In this document: one piece after another, positions 47,721 to 58,360 of the stretch
Layout: each line of letters begins with the position of its first letter
Position numbering within the stretch: position 1 is the stretch's first letter
From: Spinacia oleracea
Lineage: Eukaryota > Streptophyta > Magnoliopsida > Caryophyllales > Amaranthaceae
Assembly: GCF_020520425.1 (NCBI RefSeq)
Contig: NC_079491.1
Coordinates: forward strand, 2,294,001-2,358,000
Length of the DNA stretch: 64,000 bases
Direction: 5' to 3'
Translations under genes and position numbers: made by a program
Notes under the pieces: model-generated
Database searches by the model: none
Told to the model about the DNA's origin: nothing
What the model saw: the letters and a program-made list of their open reading frames with translations, nothing else

Positions 47721-49140
47721 ATTTGTATTAGTTTGTTACAAAATATACGAAGATATTCTAGTTTATGCCGGGTCTTAATACCTTCTATGTATTCCTTTTC
47801 TTTTCATTAATAACCGACGCATAGTGAATCTGTAAGTGTTTTTGAAGATGTTGTATAAGTAAATGCAATCATTATTTCTGCTAGTATGGTGTTAAATTCC
47901 CTCTTGGTTTGCAGTATGGTGTTAAGGCTATTATTGTGGTGTAGAGTGGTGGATTATTGCAAATCATTTTTTTAGTCTCTTAACATAGTCTGCAGTGGTG
48001 CTTCTTTTCGATTCTGCATCAGGTGTGATGTTTTGGTTAGGGAGCCTGTTGGCTTGCTTCTGCTGTTGTGTTTATGCTGAATGCAGACTGTCACTATACT
48101 GCTGCTACTTCTGGTTTTCTGGGTTTGGCTGCTGCTGTTTGGTATGTTGTGTGCAGGTTCTGCTTCTGGTTGAAGGTGCTCTTGGCTGCTGCATCTGTGA
48201 CTGTCTGCAGGCTTCTACTTCTTCTTTGATTTTGCAGACCTCCTGCGTGTAGTCTAGGGTGTAGGCTCGTTTTGTGTACAAGCTGGTGCCGGTTGGAAGA
48301 GCTGCTGCAATTGTGAATAGAATGCTTCAAAAAAAGGAATTGCCGGAGCTAAGTGAAGGATATCCTCGAATCACTATCTGCCCGAGTGAGAGCGATTTAG
48401 AAGATGCTCGAGCTATATTTGGGTAGACAAGTAAAATAGGTATACTTCTCTGTTGATTTGTAGTTGTCGACATTGGAAATTGTAGAAGCTATAATAGGGG
48501 TTTCCTTGTTGGAGGTTTTGGGTGATGTTCATGAGATTAATTGCAGACCCAAGTCTAGTATTTAATTTAGGTTATACTCCTTAAACATGGAGCCTGGGAA
48601 CTTTCAATGTCTAGAGTTCTAAAATAGATTTTGAATATAAAAAAATAAAAAATAAAGATTTGACTGATTTTGTTTAGTTATAGTAACATTGTGGCAGAGC
48701 TAATATATATTAGCCAAGGGAATTGCTTGAAACCTTGTTTAGGGGACAATTAAGTAGCGACGTAGAGTACTCAAGTTAGGGTTCTGCTGTTTGAAGTTTC
48801 TTGGTGGTTCCTAAATCAGCTTTGCTTACTTATTTTTTTGCAGTAGTCACTTGTGTTGTGAGAGGATGGAACAGTGAACTTGTAAATTTCATGTTTTTCC
48901 TAATCAAGCCAATTATGTTGAAATACATGTCTAAATCAAAGTTCTACTACACTTTTGGATGGAGAATGTTTGTAAACTTGAAAAATGATTTGACAATAAC
49001 TTTTAATTCTTGCATGTTTTGCAATTTTCTTAATGGAATTGTGGATATCAAACTCATGCATTCCGCCCTCCCCTTTTAGAGAGCATATGTTATTCGAATA
49101 AAAATAGTTCATTGGGCCTTGACAATTAACGATAATCACA
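47721..49140. other. Unassigned region with one coding-like stretch
   Basis: Mostly T-rich, intron-like DNA. A stretch at 48289-48426 reads VPVGRAAAIVNRMLQKKELP and continues to ARAIFG before TAG, with even codon use, and could be a stray exon. I recognise no family. The remaining short frames look incidental. Confidence 0.35.
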
Positions 49141-49384
49141 GACCCTAATAATGGTGACGGACGATCCGTCGTTACAAACCCTATTCACACACACGAGGTA
49201 GCTAGACTGCGCCCACACCATACCTTAAACACTAAAAACACTAGTATCATACACACAATTATAATCCATACAACCCCAATACATTGTTTGTCGACATGTA
49301 GCAAACAATTACATTATTCTTAAAACACACTAACCATAATCAAAACAAACTATTAATGCAGTCAGAATTCCCGGATTCCCGTAA

Positions 49385-49966
49385 TTACATTGCAGTGCAT
49401 TGTATCTTCCAATTTAGGTTTGAATCATCTGAGTCCATGGCGAAATTGTTGAAGTCAGTGTCAGTAGGAACACTAAGCAAGTCGTTGCGCTCATTTCTAG
49501 AATAATACGACCGAGATGCCTGGTCCCACAGATCACACACACACTTATACTTAATGCGTGTGAAAGTATCATCAGCCTCTTTGTACTCCAAGATCTCATA
49601 ATAACGGAAATTGACAACACAAACTCTTTGTGAAAATTCAAAGTCAAAGTCTGGGTGGAAGTATTCCTTGATCAGTTCCATAGCCCATTTCTTACATGCG
49701 AAAACTGAAGTTTCCCTTGTTGGTTTATCCATCTTAGACCATATTATACCCATCAGATCAACGTCCCCCGCAACGCTATTCGCGCTCATGAATGATGGTA
49801 TGGGATGGTCTGGTTCAACTAACGGATTGCCAAACTTACGGCTAAGGTTGATTTCAAATATTTCTATGAGATTTGGTTTACGTGCAATCTTATGTTGTTT
49901 AGAAATATCAAACCGCAAATGGTGATTAGGGCACACTTTTTGATATGTATTCGCTGAAACAGCCAT
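49385..49966 (-). CDS. Hypothetical protein, 193 residues, single exon
   Basis: The frame starts at an ATG (49966) and ends in TAA. The protein is soluble-looking and mixed charge (MAVSANTYQKVCPNHHLRFD ... RVCVVNFRYYEILEYKEADD ... CVCDLWDQASRSYYSRNERN), with no signal peptide or membrane helix and an acidic C-terminal part (DTDFNNFAMDSDDSNLN). A TATAAAAA box lies about 70 bp before the ATG and a CT/CA-rich leader lies between them, so it looks like a real promoter. I recognise no domain. It may be a lineage-specific gene or part of an unrecognised mobile element. Confidence 0.5.
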   Translation of the reverse strand: MAVSANTYQKVCPNHHLRFDISKQHKIARKPNLIEIFEINLSRKFGNPLVEPDHPIPSFMSANSVAGDVDLMGIIWSKMDKPTRETSVFACKKWAMELIKEYFHPDFDFEFSQRVCVVNFRYYEILEYKEADDTFTRIKYKCVCDLWDQASRSYYSRNERNDLLSVPTDTDFNNFAMDSDDSNLNWKIQCTAM

Positions 49967-50032
49967 TGTATGATGTTGAAGTATTTTGGAAATAGATAGA
50001 TTGATTGTAAGATGGGAGGGTGGTGAGGGGTA

Positions 50033-50040
50033 TTTTTATA
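50033..50040 (-). promoter_or_regulatory. TATA box of the hypothetical gene
   Basis: On the minus strand TATAAAAA lies about 67 bp before the ATG at 49966. Confidence 0.45.
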
Positions 50041-50585
50041 GGGTGATCATAGGATACGTCGTTATATAGTTACTGGAAACCGTCATACTGAACTTCTCTC
50101 ATTTCTATCTTTGTGTGTTCTATTATATATCATTATACTCACATTTGCAATCAAATTTTTTAGACAAAGATGTATGTAGTGGTATAAAAAGAACACAAAG
50201 ACAGAAATGAAAGAACACTAGTGATAAAGTTGATTGGAAAATAAAAAAACATCTAATTATTTTATAATGAACAAGAAAAAGGATAAAAAGAACATGAAGA
50301 TGTGAATACATAATACAAGAACATCAATATGTTGAAAAATAAAAAGAAGTTGTACAAAGAACATGCATGTCTTCCTAACCTTGAAAACAATAACAAGTTT
50401 GGAAAATAGAATCTTAATGTGCTAACAAATTAACAATCGGAATAAGATTAAATTAGATGAAATGAGAATATGACTTGCCTTGTTAAGTTTTAATGCAAAC
50501 AAGCTCGTCTATACTTATAGCAATTCCACTTGCATGGACCCGGTCCACCATAAGATTACCATGGACCAGGGTAATTAGGTAATTT

Positions 50586-50833
50586 TAACAATGAGTAAAT
50601 TATAGAAACTGTAGGTTCTGTAAAGTAACTATATCTCCAGAATAATAACAATGAACATAATAATGATAAGAATAACTATTCTATCCAAAGAGTAACTATA
50701 TCATATAGAAAAGTAATTTTAACTGTAAAACAATTACTACTATGTATTCATTCTTGCGTCTAAAAAGGATTAAATTATAGAAACTATAGGTTCTGTAAAG
50801 TAACTATATTTTCAGAATAGTAACTATGAAATA

Positions 50834-50925
<92 letters not shown>

Positions 50926-53030
50926 TAATAATAATATATTAATTTCGATGAGAACAATTATTCTATCCAAATATTAGCTATATTATATAGAAAAATAACT
51001 TTAGCTGTAAAACAATTACTATATTATAAAAATAAACAATATGATATAGATGGTTTAGAGGTTATATAGTAATTTTTTCTATTATATATCACATAATTAC
51101 TGAAATATAAATATGTAGTTACTATTATACATGATATAGTAACTCTTAATATTAATGATAGTCATATACGAGCAAGGTTGTAGATATAGTTATTGTTATG
51201 ATCATATAGTTGTTGTGATCATAACATAGTAACTCTTATTACTAATAACATAGAAGACAACAAAGAACATTATAATATACATAAAAAACTATACCAAACA
51301 TATAGTTACTATAATACAAGATATAATACCTATAAATATTATTGATGGTCATTTAGTCACAGAGTTGCAGAAATAGTTGATGTGATAATAATATAGTAAC
51401 TATATCCATAATACAGTAACTATATCATTAAAAATATAGAATAACATAAAAACATGCACATAACATAATAAACTAACATAGTACCTATTTCAAAAATATA
51501 GTAACTATATAAAACGTACAATAACTATTAAAGAAAATAAACATATGAACAAATCATGATAAAATAAACATAATATCTATTTCAAACATATAGTAACTGT
51601 ATAAATAATATAGTAACTATATAAATAATATAGTAACTATTGAAGAAAATAAACATATGGTAACAAATCATGATAAAATAAACATGGTACCTATTTCAAA
51701 CATATAGTAACTAATATAATAATAAAGTAACTATTGTACACATATAGTTACCATTATAATCACACAACTACTAGCTTAACATATAGTGACTATTATTATA
51801 ATATAGTAACTATTGTACACATATAGTTACCATTATAATCACACAACAACTACCTTAACATATAGTGACTATTATTATAATATAGTAACTATTGTACAAA
51901 TATAGTAACCATTATAATCATATAGTCACTATCTAAGAAGCGGACAAATACATACTCTAAATAACATAGTACATAATGTAATCGTATAGTAACTATTATT
52001 TATCAAAAAGTCACTATAAACTGTTCATAACATAATAATAACTATCTTAAACACATAGTTACTGTTTTAAACTAATAATAATTTTCTAAAAAATATAGTG
52101 ACTATTTTAAACACATAGTTACTGTTTTAAAGTTATAGTAACTTTTAAAAAAATATAGTTACTATAAAAACTACTACTAACATAAACACAACGAACATTC
52201 CAGTGACTATTAAAAACACTATTTCGCAACATAAATTAAAGGTGACTATATCATTTATATACTAACTATGTGAAACACTAACCCTAATTTCAACAAAACA
52301 ACAAACATTTCGAATCACTCAACAAAATAATAACTATTGTACACATATAGTAACTGTTGTACACATATAGTAACCATTAAAATAATATAGTAACTATTGT
52401 ACACATATAGTAACCATTAAAATTACATAGTACCTCTTTAAATCATATAGTTACTGTATTACTTATATAGTTACTATTTAAAATCATGAAGTCACTGATC
52501 GAATTTGCGAAGTGAAAACGATACTTCGGTAAAACACAAACATTAATTTCTTCAAACAACAAATATTTTCAATTTTAAATAAAAGTAGACTTAAAATTCT
52601 TAAAAAAACAACAAACCGAGATGTGATCTCTAAAAATTCTTGCGAAGATTTGTAGGCGAGCGCAAATTCTTCGATTCGATTTCGGCAACGACGAACCTCC
52701 TTCTTGATCTACTACTTCCTCCAATTTTTCCTCATCTAATAGATCCAATCATAAGAATTACAAGATAATTACAAAGAAAATCGAACAAAACCTAGAAATT
52801 TGGGCTAAATTTTGAAAAGCATAGAGAGAAAATGAAGAGAGAGAAAATGAAAGAGAATGAACAGAATGTAGATCTGAAATTTTGAAAAATAAAAAAGTTT
52901 AAAACGTATATAAAGTGGGCTAGACACAAATCGCATTAAAGCTCTTCAAAACACATAGTAACTCTTTAAAATACATAGTTACTGTAATACGCATATAGTT
53001 ACTATTTAAAATTACAAAATAACTGTCACG
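50586..53030. repeat. Dispersed array of ATAGT(A/T)ACTAT near-palindromes
   Basis: The sequences TAGTAACTAT, ATAGTTACTAT and close variants (TAGTAACCATTA, TATAGTGACTATT) occur dozens of times in both orientations, often joined as ACACATATAGT. Spacing is irregular (about 20-50 bp). Confidence 0.9.
50833..50937. repeat. (AAT)n microsatellite
   Basis: About 33 nearly perfect AAT units with one GAT near the end. Confidence 0.97.
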
Positions 53031-53235
53031 TGACAGTTACATATGTTACCCATACAAATTACTCCGTTGCCCTGGTCCACGCTAAGTTAGCATGGACCAG
53101 GTTTATATTAGTGTAAATGTACTTATAGATGACGGGTACTAGATTTTCTTTATCTTTCTAAAAGTTGTAATGCCAAAATACTGAAGTATATTGTAGATAC
53201 TGAACACAATCATCTAATATTTTGTTTTTTAAATA

Positions 53236-53430
53236 CTCAAACCAAACTGGTTCACTATTTAAAAAATATCAAACCGGTTCACTATTTTTTTAAAAAAATA
53301 TCAAACCGGTTCACTATTAAAAAAAATATGTATCAAACCGGTTCACTATTAAAAAGAAAATCAAAGCGGTTCACTATTTTAAAAAAGCTCAAACCGGTTC
53401 AGTATAAAAATAAAAACTTAGACCGATTCA
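53236..53430. repeat. Short tandem repeat with AAACCGGTTCACTATT core, about 7 units
   Basis: Units of about 25-35 bp share TCAAACCGGTTCACTATT, with an A/T linker of variable length. The core contains the palindrome AACCGGTT. Confidence 0.85.
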
Positions 53431-54011
53431 TTGCTTTTACTTTAAAATTAAAATTAAAATATAGCTAGTTTAAAATCTAAATAATAGCTAGTTTGGGAAA
53501 TAAAATCAAAAGATAGTCATTTTGGTAAATAAAATTTTAAAATTAGCCACTTTGGTAAAAGATCCTTGTAGATAAACAAAAGAAATGGCACGTATAGAAA
53601 GACTGCACTCTGAAATTTCATATAAGTGATAAACAAGCTCGTATATACTTATAGATGATGTGTTTTTGAATTGACTTGTCGTGTAAAAGCATAAGATTAA
53701 TGCTAACACTTTTAATTTTGATCGTGAGAATTGACTCTTGAGTATTATAGCTGCATACCTTAGGAAAATCACCTTTATCATGCCTTGAGTTTCATGGCAG
53801 TGTATGTTATAGTAGTGCCTTGTATGTATGACCAATAAAGAAATGATCTTGTGTCATATGTTTGCACCATTTGGCAATTAATTTTCTCCATGGTTGATTT
53901 TTCAGTTCATAGTTAAGAATTTTAAGTGCCTAATATTGTTTTATTTGCACCTTCTTTATAGAAAATAAATTGATGTATATATGCTCTTGCTGTTACTCCT
54001 GAGAATCCTAG
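53431..54011. other. AT-rich DNA 3' of the Mutator-type element
   Basis: No coding sequence. 53634-53665 (ACAAGCTCGTATATACTTATAG) repeats the target region of the Mutator element at 50500 without an insert. Confidence 0.6.
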
Positions 54012-55085
54012 ATGAATAACAGAGATAGGATACAAATTCTTGAACCTATGTTTTCCAGCGGATTTGAAGAAAATGGGCGCGGATATGGTAACAGATATAA
54101 CAAGTCTTTACTTGCTTTACGTGTTTTAGCTTTTAGAAAACAAGTAGTTACGATACTTGCTATATATACATCATTGTTTTTGGGTTTCATGGCAGTTTAT
54201 TGAACGTCTCATTGTGATCATATCATCTAATGGAGTTTACTGATTGTTAACTTTTGAATTACTATGGCGATTTCCTGAGGACTACCGACATCTGGACAAG
54301 AGCAGAACTGATTAGACATGATAGGCTACTACTTGTTGGTATGTTCTGTATCCCTCTCCTATATAAGCTCTATCTTATTTTCATGGAAATTTGAAAAAAA
54401 AAATATATATCAGTTGATTACTTTCATTGCGTAGTTATATACTGAAGGGTTGTGTTTTGTTCTGTTCCATGCCCATTAGTATGGGTTGAATTGTGTTTTG
54501 TTCTAGACTGATTGAAACAAAAAATGCACATTATTCTGGCAGACTAAAGGAACTAGTTGTTGCTTACAAAGCATTTATTGGTTCTGTTCCATGCCCATTA
54601 ATATTGGTTGAATTGTGTTTTGTTCTGTTCTGTTCTAGACTGATTGAAACAGAAAATGAATAATGAATATTTTGCTGGCAGACTAAAGGAACTAGTTGTC
54701 AATTAAAAAGAATTTTCAGGAAGATACTCCCAGATGCGATGATTAGCTATACTTTCACCAAACTGAATCCATAATTCACAGGTTCTTGATTACTTGTTCC
54801 CTTTCCATTTCTACTTGTGATATCATTCAATTAGATGATATTTCTTTAAACGCTAGTCACAAAGAAATTGAGTTTTTTATGCATCAGGCTTGAATAAAAG
54901 CACCAGACTATATGATGTGAACCTTCAATTCTTATCAAACTATCTTCAAATGTGCACTATTCTTGTTTATTTTCAAGTTGTTCAAAGATTGACACCGTGA
55001 AGCTATTACTTACAATTTTTTTATTTTTTTTGAAGGTTCGTGATGAATTTAAAGATTATGGTAGTGGAAGAAAGGAATCAAGGGA
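54012..55085 (+). pseudogene. Unidentified exon-like pieces of a possible host gene 3' end
   Basis: 54012-54203 is a 63-codon frame after a TCCTAG acceptor-like site. It has a basic middle (RYNKSLLALRVLAFRKQVV) and a hydrophobic tail (TILAIYTSLFLGFMAVY), as in a tail-anchored protein. 54263-54340 reads YYGDFLRTTDIWTRAELIRH and ends at GTATGT. A last piece (about 55036-55094) reads VRDEFKDYGSGRKESRDDA then TAG after a TTTTGAAG acceptor. The pieces do not join in frame with certainty. I recognise no family. Confidence 0.35.
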
Positions 55086-55094
55086 TGATGCTTA

Positions 55095-56025
55095 GCTCCT
55101 TCAACCATGAAGCCCATATTATGCAACTTGAACTTAGCCTTTGAATGACATTTGTTTTTGACAATGAAGTTTTATAATTAATCGGTTGGAGTTATAAATA
55201 GTGATGATGGCTAGTATTAAGTTAGGGTTTTGGAGATACTAACTAGCTAAACATTTTGGATATATTACTTTAGTTAGCATTATTTTAAATAATGTGGTGT
55301 TGGCTTTTAAAGATATATTTCCTGACACAATTATTTAGGCACGTTTGCCAATGTATGATTTCAAACATTAATATCTTCAATTATGGATAAGAAAAAATTA
55401 TAAAAAGTTGATATTTAAAAATAAATAAATTATTAAGACGAATCTAATAAGATTTTACACGACTATGTTTTTTCTTAAGTATAAATCACAAAATGAAGTT
55501 AAAGGAGCATGTGAATAGTTTTAAAAATTCAATTGTGTCACGTAAATAAGAACGGAGGAAGTATATATTAGCTTTTACTCATATTGCGTCTCTTCAATTT
55601 TAATATACTTTAAGATTTAATATGTAATTTTCTTTGATCACTAAGAAAGGAAATCTGAATCTCTACGCTTTTCCAAGTCTTAAAAGAGTTCCCGCAAAAC
55701 AATCTACATTTATACTGTGGGAAATCCTGCGATTTTAAGCGTCGAAAGCATTTGTTTTGACAGCATAGAGCGTCGAGATATCGACACAAAACCCATCAAA
55801 ACAACATTAGTCGTCAAAATTCGGCGCAAAAAGTGACGAGAAAGTCTCTGCAGCTGAATTATCGTCGCTCTTTGGCGTCAACATTTAGGCAAAAAAGTCG
55901 AATATTAGCGCTTTTGTGCAGTGGTATTATCACGGGCACAGACTAGTATATATATATATATATAACCTTTGTTATATAAAAAAGCCGAACAAACCTGTTG
56001 TTTTGTATAAATATTTACTATCATG
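55095..56025. other. Intergenic repeats
   Basis: 55310-55562 is the dispersed repeat also found at 3330-3560. 55714-55923 has GTCGAAA/GGCGTCAA-rich sequence ending CTTTTGTGCAGTGG, probably a decayed CACTA-like MITE. 55948-55967 is a short TA run. Confidence 0.5.
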
Positions 56026-56030
56026 TCAGC

Positions 56031-56222
56031 CTACACTTTATTAATGATGATGGTGTCTATTAATGGTTTCCTTAATAATACTACGTATTGGTGATTTGGT
56101 GTATAAGTACCAAGTGCAACAATCCCTAAACTAAGAACTACAGGTAGCATGACGAACATACGCTCAATAGATCTTCGATTCTTTTTAGAAATCTTCAAGT
56201 AATATAAAAACATAAAATTGTA
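56031..56222 (-). pseudogene. AVT1-like C-terminal exon fragment, inverted (copy G)
   Basis: On the minus strand it reads YLKISKKNRRSIERMFVMLP, then GIVALGTYTPN, matching the last helix of copy B (YLKISRNNQ..., VVVLGTYTS). It is the only AVT1-like copy in the opposite orientation and stands alone, 15 kb beyond the LHT1-like gene. Confidence 0.75.
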
Positions 56223-56395
56223 ATTGAAGTTGTCGTGCTAAGCAAAGTTAAAATCGTACTACTTCTGTTTCAAAATGATATTTACGGTTACTATTTGCAT
56301 AAATATTAAGAAAAATAGAGAAAATGTATAAAAATGTGGGTGAATATAATCAAATATGGTAGATGAATGAAAATATGAGTAGGTTCAATAATTAA

Positions 56396-57881
56396 ATGGC
56401 GGCTAGAACTCAAGATGAACCAATTGATCATACCCCAACGTGTTCACTTTCTTTGAACATAATTGAAGGGGCTCTTGCTCAATCTCTTGAGCTATTCAGA
56501 AACAACAACAGAGCCCGTGTGCACCTCGAAACCTTTTTGTGGGTACTGATTCAACTATTACAGGAACAGGCCTTCCTAATCTACCATTGACAGAGTTTGA
56601 TCCACCCAACTCTCCAGCCTCTGGGAATCAACCTGTTTATGTCGATGAACTTTTCCAGCAAGAGCCCACTAACTGGACAAAGAAACGATTCAGACAGGAT
56701 GATGAATCAGTGGTGAAATCATGTGGTGCTTCTGTGGATCAACGAAAGAAATGTACAACTCTAAAGAGATTATCGGAAAAAGGAGGTTTCAACTTGTGGC
56801 AAAGAGATAAGGAAGGTAAGTTGATCTTTGGGTCAAAAGCCATGACAGATTCGGACATGGCATCCAAATGGGGGCCGGGACCCAAAGAAACAGGGACCAG
56901 ATGCCTCGTCGTCATCGGAATCATCATTACCAAGCAAGAAGAAAAAACCGAATGAAAAATCAGCTTTCAGAATAAAAATAGATCATTTTCTTTCGGTGAC
57001 TATTTTTCGTTTTAGTTTAGGACTTTATTTTCTATTTCTCATATATTTTTGTTTGCATTTGTCCCCTTGCTAGCCATTTGAGCATTTCCCCTTCATTTCT
57101 TATGAGCACATTACAAGCCTAGTAGCCTTTGTTTTATTTTCACCCTTAGAAGGGATAGTGAAGCTTTGGGTTATGATGCTTGATGGTTTTGAATGATTAT
57201 GCAAAGTTGAGGAATGATTGATATTGGTATGAATGACAAAGTTTGGAAAATATGTTGTATATAATGAATAAATGATGCAAAGTAAAGTTTTGAAAAAAGC
57301 CAAAAATAGAGAAAAACAAGGCATGAGAAAAGTTTCAATTGAAACACACATAAAGAGAAAATCAAATCAAGAAAAGTTCAAAAAGAGTTGTAGTTTAGAA
57401 TTATTGTTGAATAAGCTTGGGGGTACCCCAAATAAGTGGTATGAGTTTGTTTTTGGTTCGATTTGCTTGAGTTGAGTTCTTTCATTGCGCTTCACTTTAG
57501 CTATGAGCACCAAATTACCAAATTTGTTCCACACCTTACCCCTAGCCTACGTTTCACCCTAAAAGTCCTCTTGACCCTTTTGAGTTGAGTTATTGTCGGT
57601 GGAGGGAGGATTTGGTCAAGTTTATGGAATGGGATTGTCATGCTAAGATGTCGGGTAGCCTAATCTTGTTTTCCGGCGTCTCGAGACGCTATTCTCAAGG
57701 GTGGATAGGATCTAGAGATTTTACGTGGTATGCTCGGTTGTAGGGGAATTGACTAGTGTTTTCCCTTAGTTTTCTTTGCTTGGCACTTGAATCTTTCACT
57801 CGACTTAGGATATTGCTTAGCGTGCATTCGTCTATTTACTTAGTAATATTAGCATTCTTTTGTGCTCGTTCCATAATAAAG
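56396..57881 (+). mobile_element. Athila-like Ty3/gypsy internal region, left of nested copia-2
   Basis: Two overlapping frames, 56396-56590 (MAARTQDEPIDHTPTCSLSL) and 56539-56955 (LPLTEFDPPNSPASGNQPVY), look like one coding piece split by a frameshift, with a basic centre (KKRFRQDD). No known domain is clear. After them comes non-coding DNA with TAAGCTTGGGGGTACCCC at about 57411, wording often seen downstream of the coding part in Athila elements. It continues beyond copia-2 to the LTR at 63524. Confidence 0.5.
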
Positions 57882-58158
57882 TGTTAGTTATAGCTTTAGC
57901 TTTTATTTCTTTGCTTCATAGAGTTCACGTTGCATGATGTGATGCTGCTTCCATACACACATTCTGTTATTCTCCTCTCCTAGTTTTTAGGAGTTAGTTA
58001 TAACAACTTATAGAATAATCTAGAAGCTTTCATTACTATTTATATTCTGCTTTGCTGTAATAATCAGTTAACAAGATTTGCAATAACAAGAAACACATTG
58101 CTTCTCTCTCTTCTTCGTTTCCTCTCAATCTCAGTTCATATTCTTTCATATTTTGTCA
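57882..58158 (+). repeat. 5' LTR of copia-2
   Basis: A 277 bp LTR with TG...CA ends. Confidence 0.97.
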
Positions 58159-58360
58159 TGGTATCAGAGCAGGATTAAAGATCCTTGGCTCATTTTTCTC
58201 AAATTCCGCAAGTTCTTCTTCCTGATTCTGTCTGATTCCTTCTGTTTTTACTACAATTTCTGGTGATTTCTCTGAAAAATCGAGTTTGTTCTTCGATTCT
58301 TTTGCTTCTTATATCTGAATACTTGTTTGATTTCAACATCTTTTCAAACAATTTTTGACA

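Larger units (their letters stand above)
50521..53119. mobile_element. Mutator-type element, 2.6 kb, with motif-array interior
   Basis: TACTTATAG flanks both sides (50512-50520 and 53120-53128), a perfect 9 bp duplication. The ends match as inverted repeats over about 50 bp with substitutions (left CAATTCCACTTGCATGGACC, right inward CATTTACACTAATATAAACC, both followed by GGTCCA and later GGACCAGGG). The interior is about 2 kb of ATAGTAACTAT-type motifs plus an AAT microsatellite. Near the right end, on the minus strand, 52860-52560 resembles a leader followed by a short acidic frame (LLDEEKLEEVVDQEGGSSLP). No transposase is visible. Confidence 0.85.

Noticed and set aside
55714..55923. Complete CACTA MITE
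   Set aside because: The right end (TTGTGCAGTGG) looks right, but the left end does not match it and no target duplication could be confirmed.
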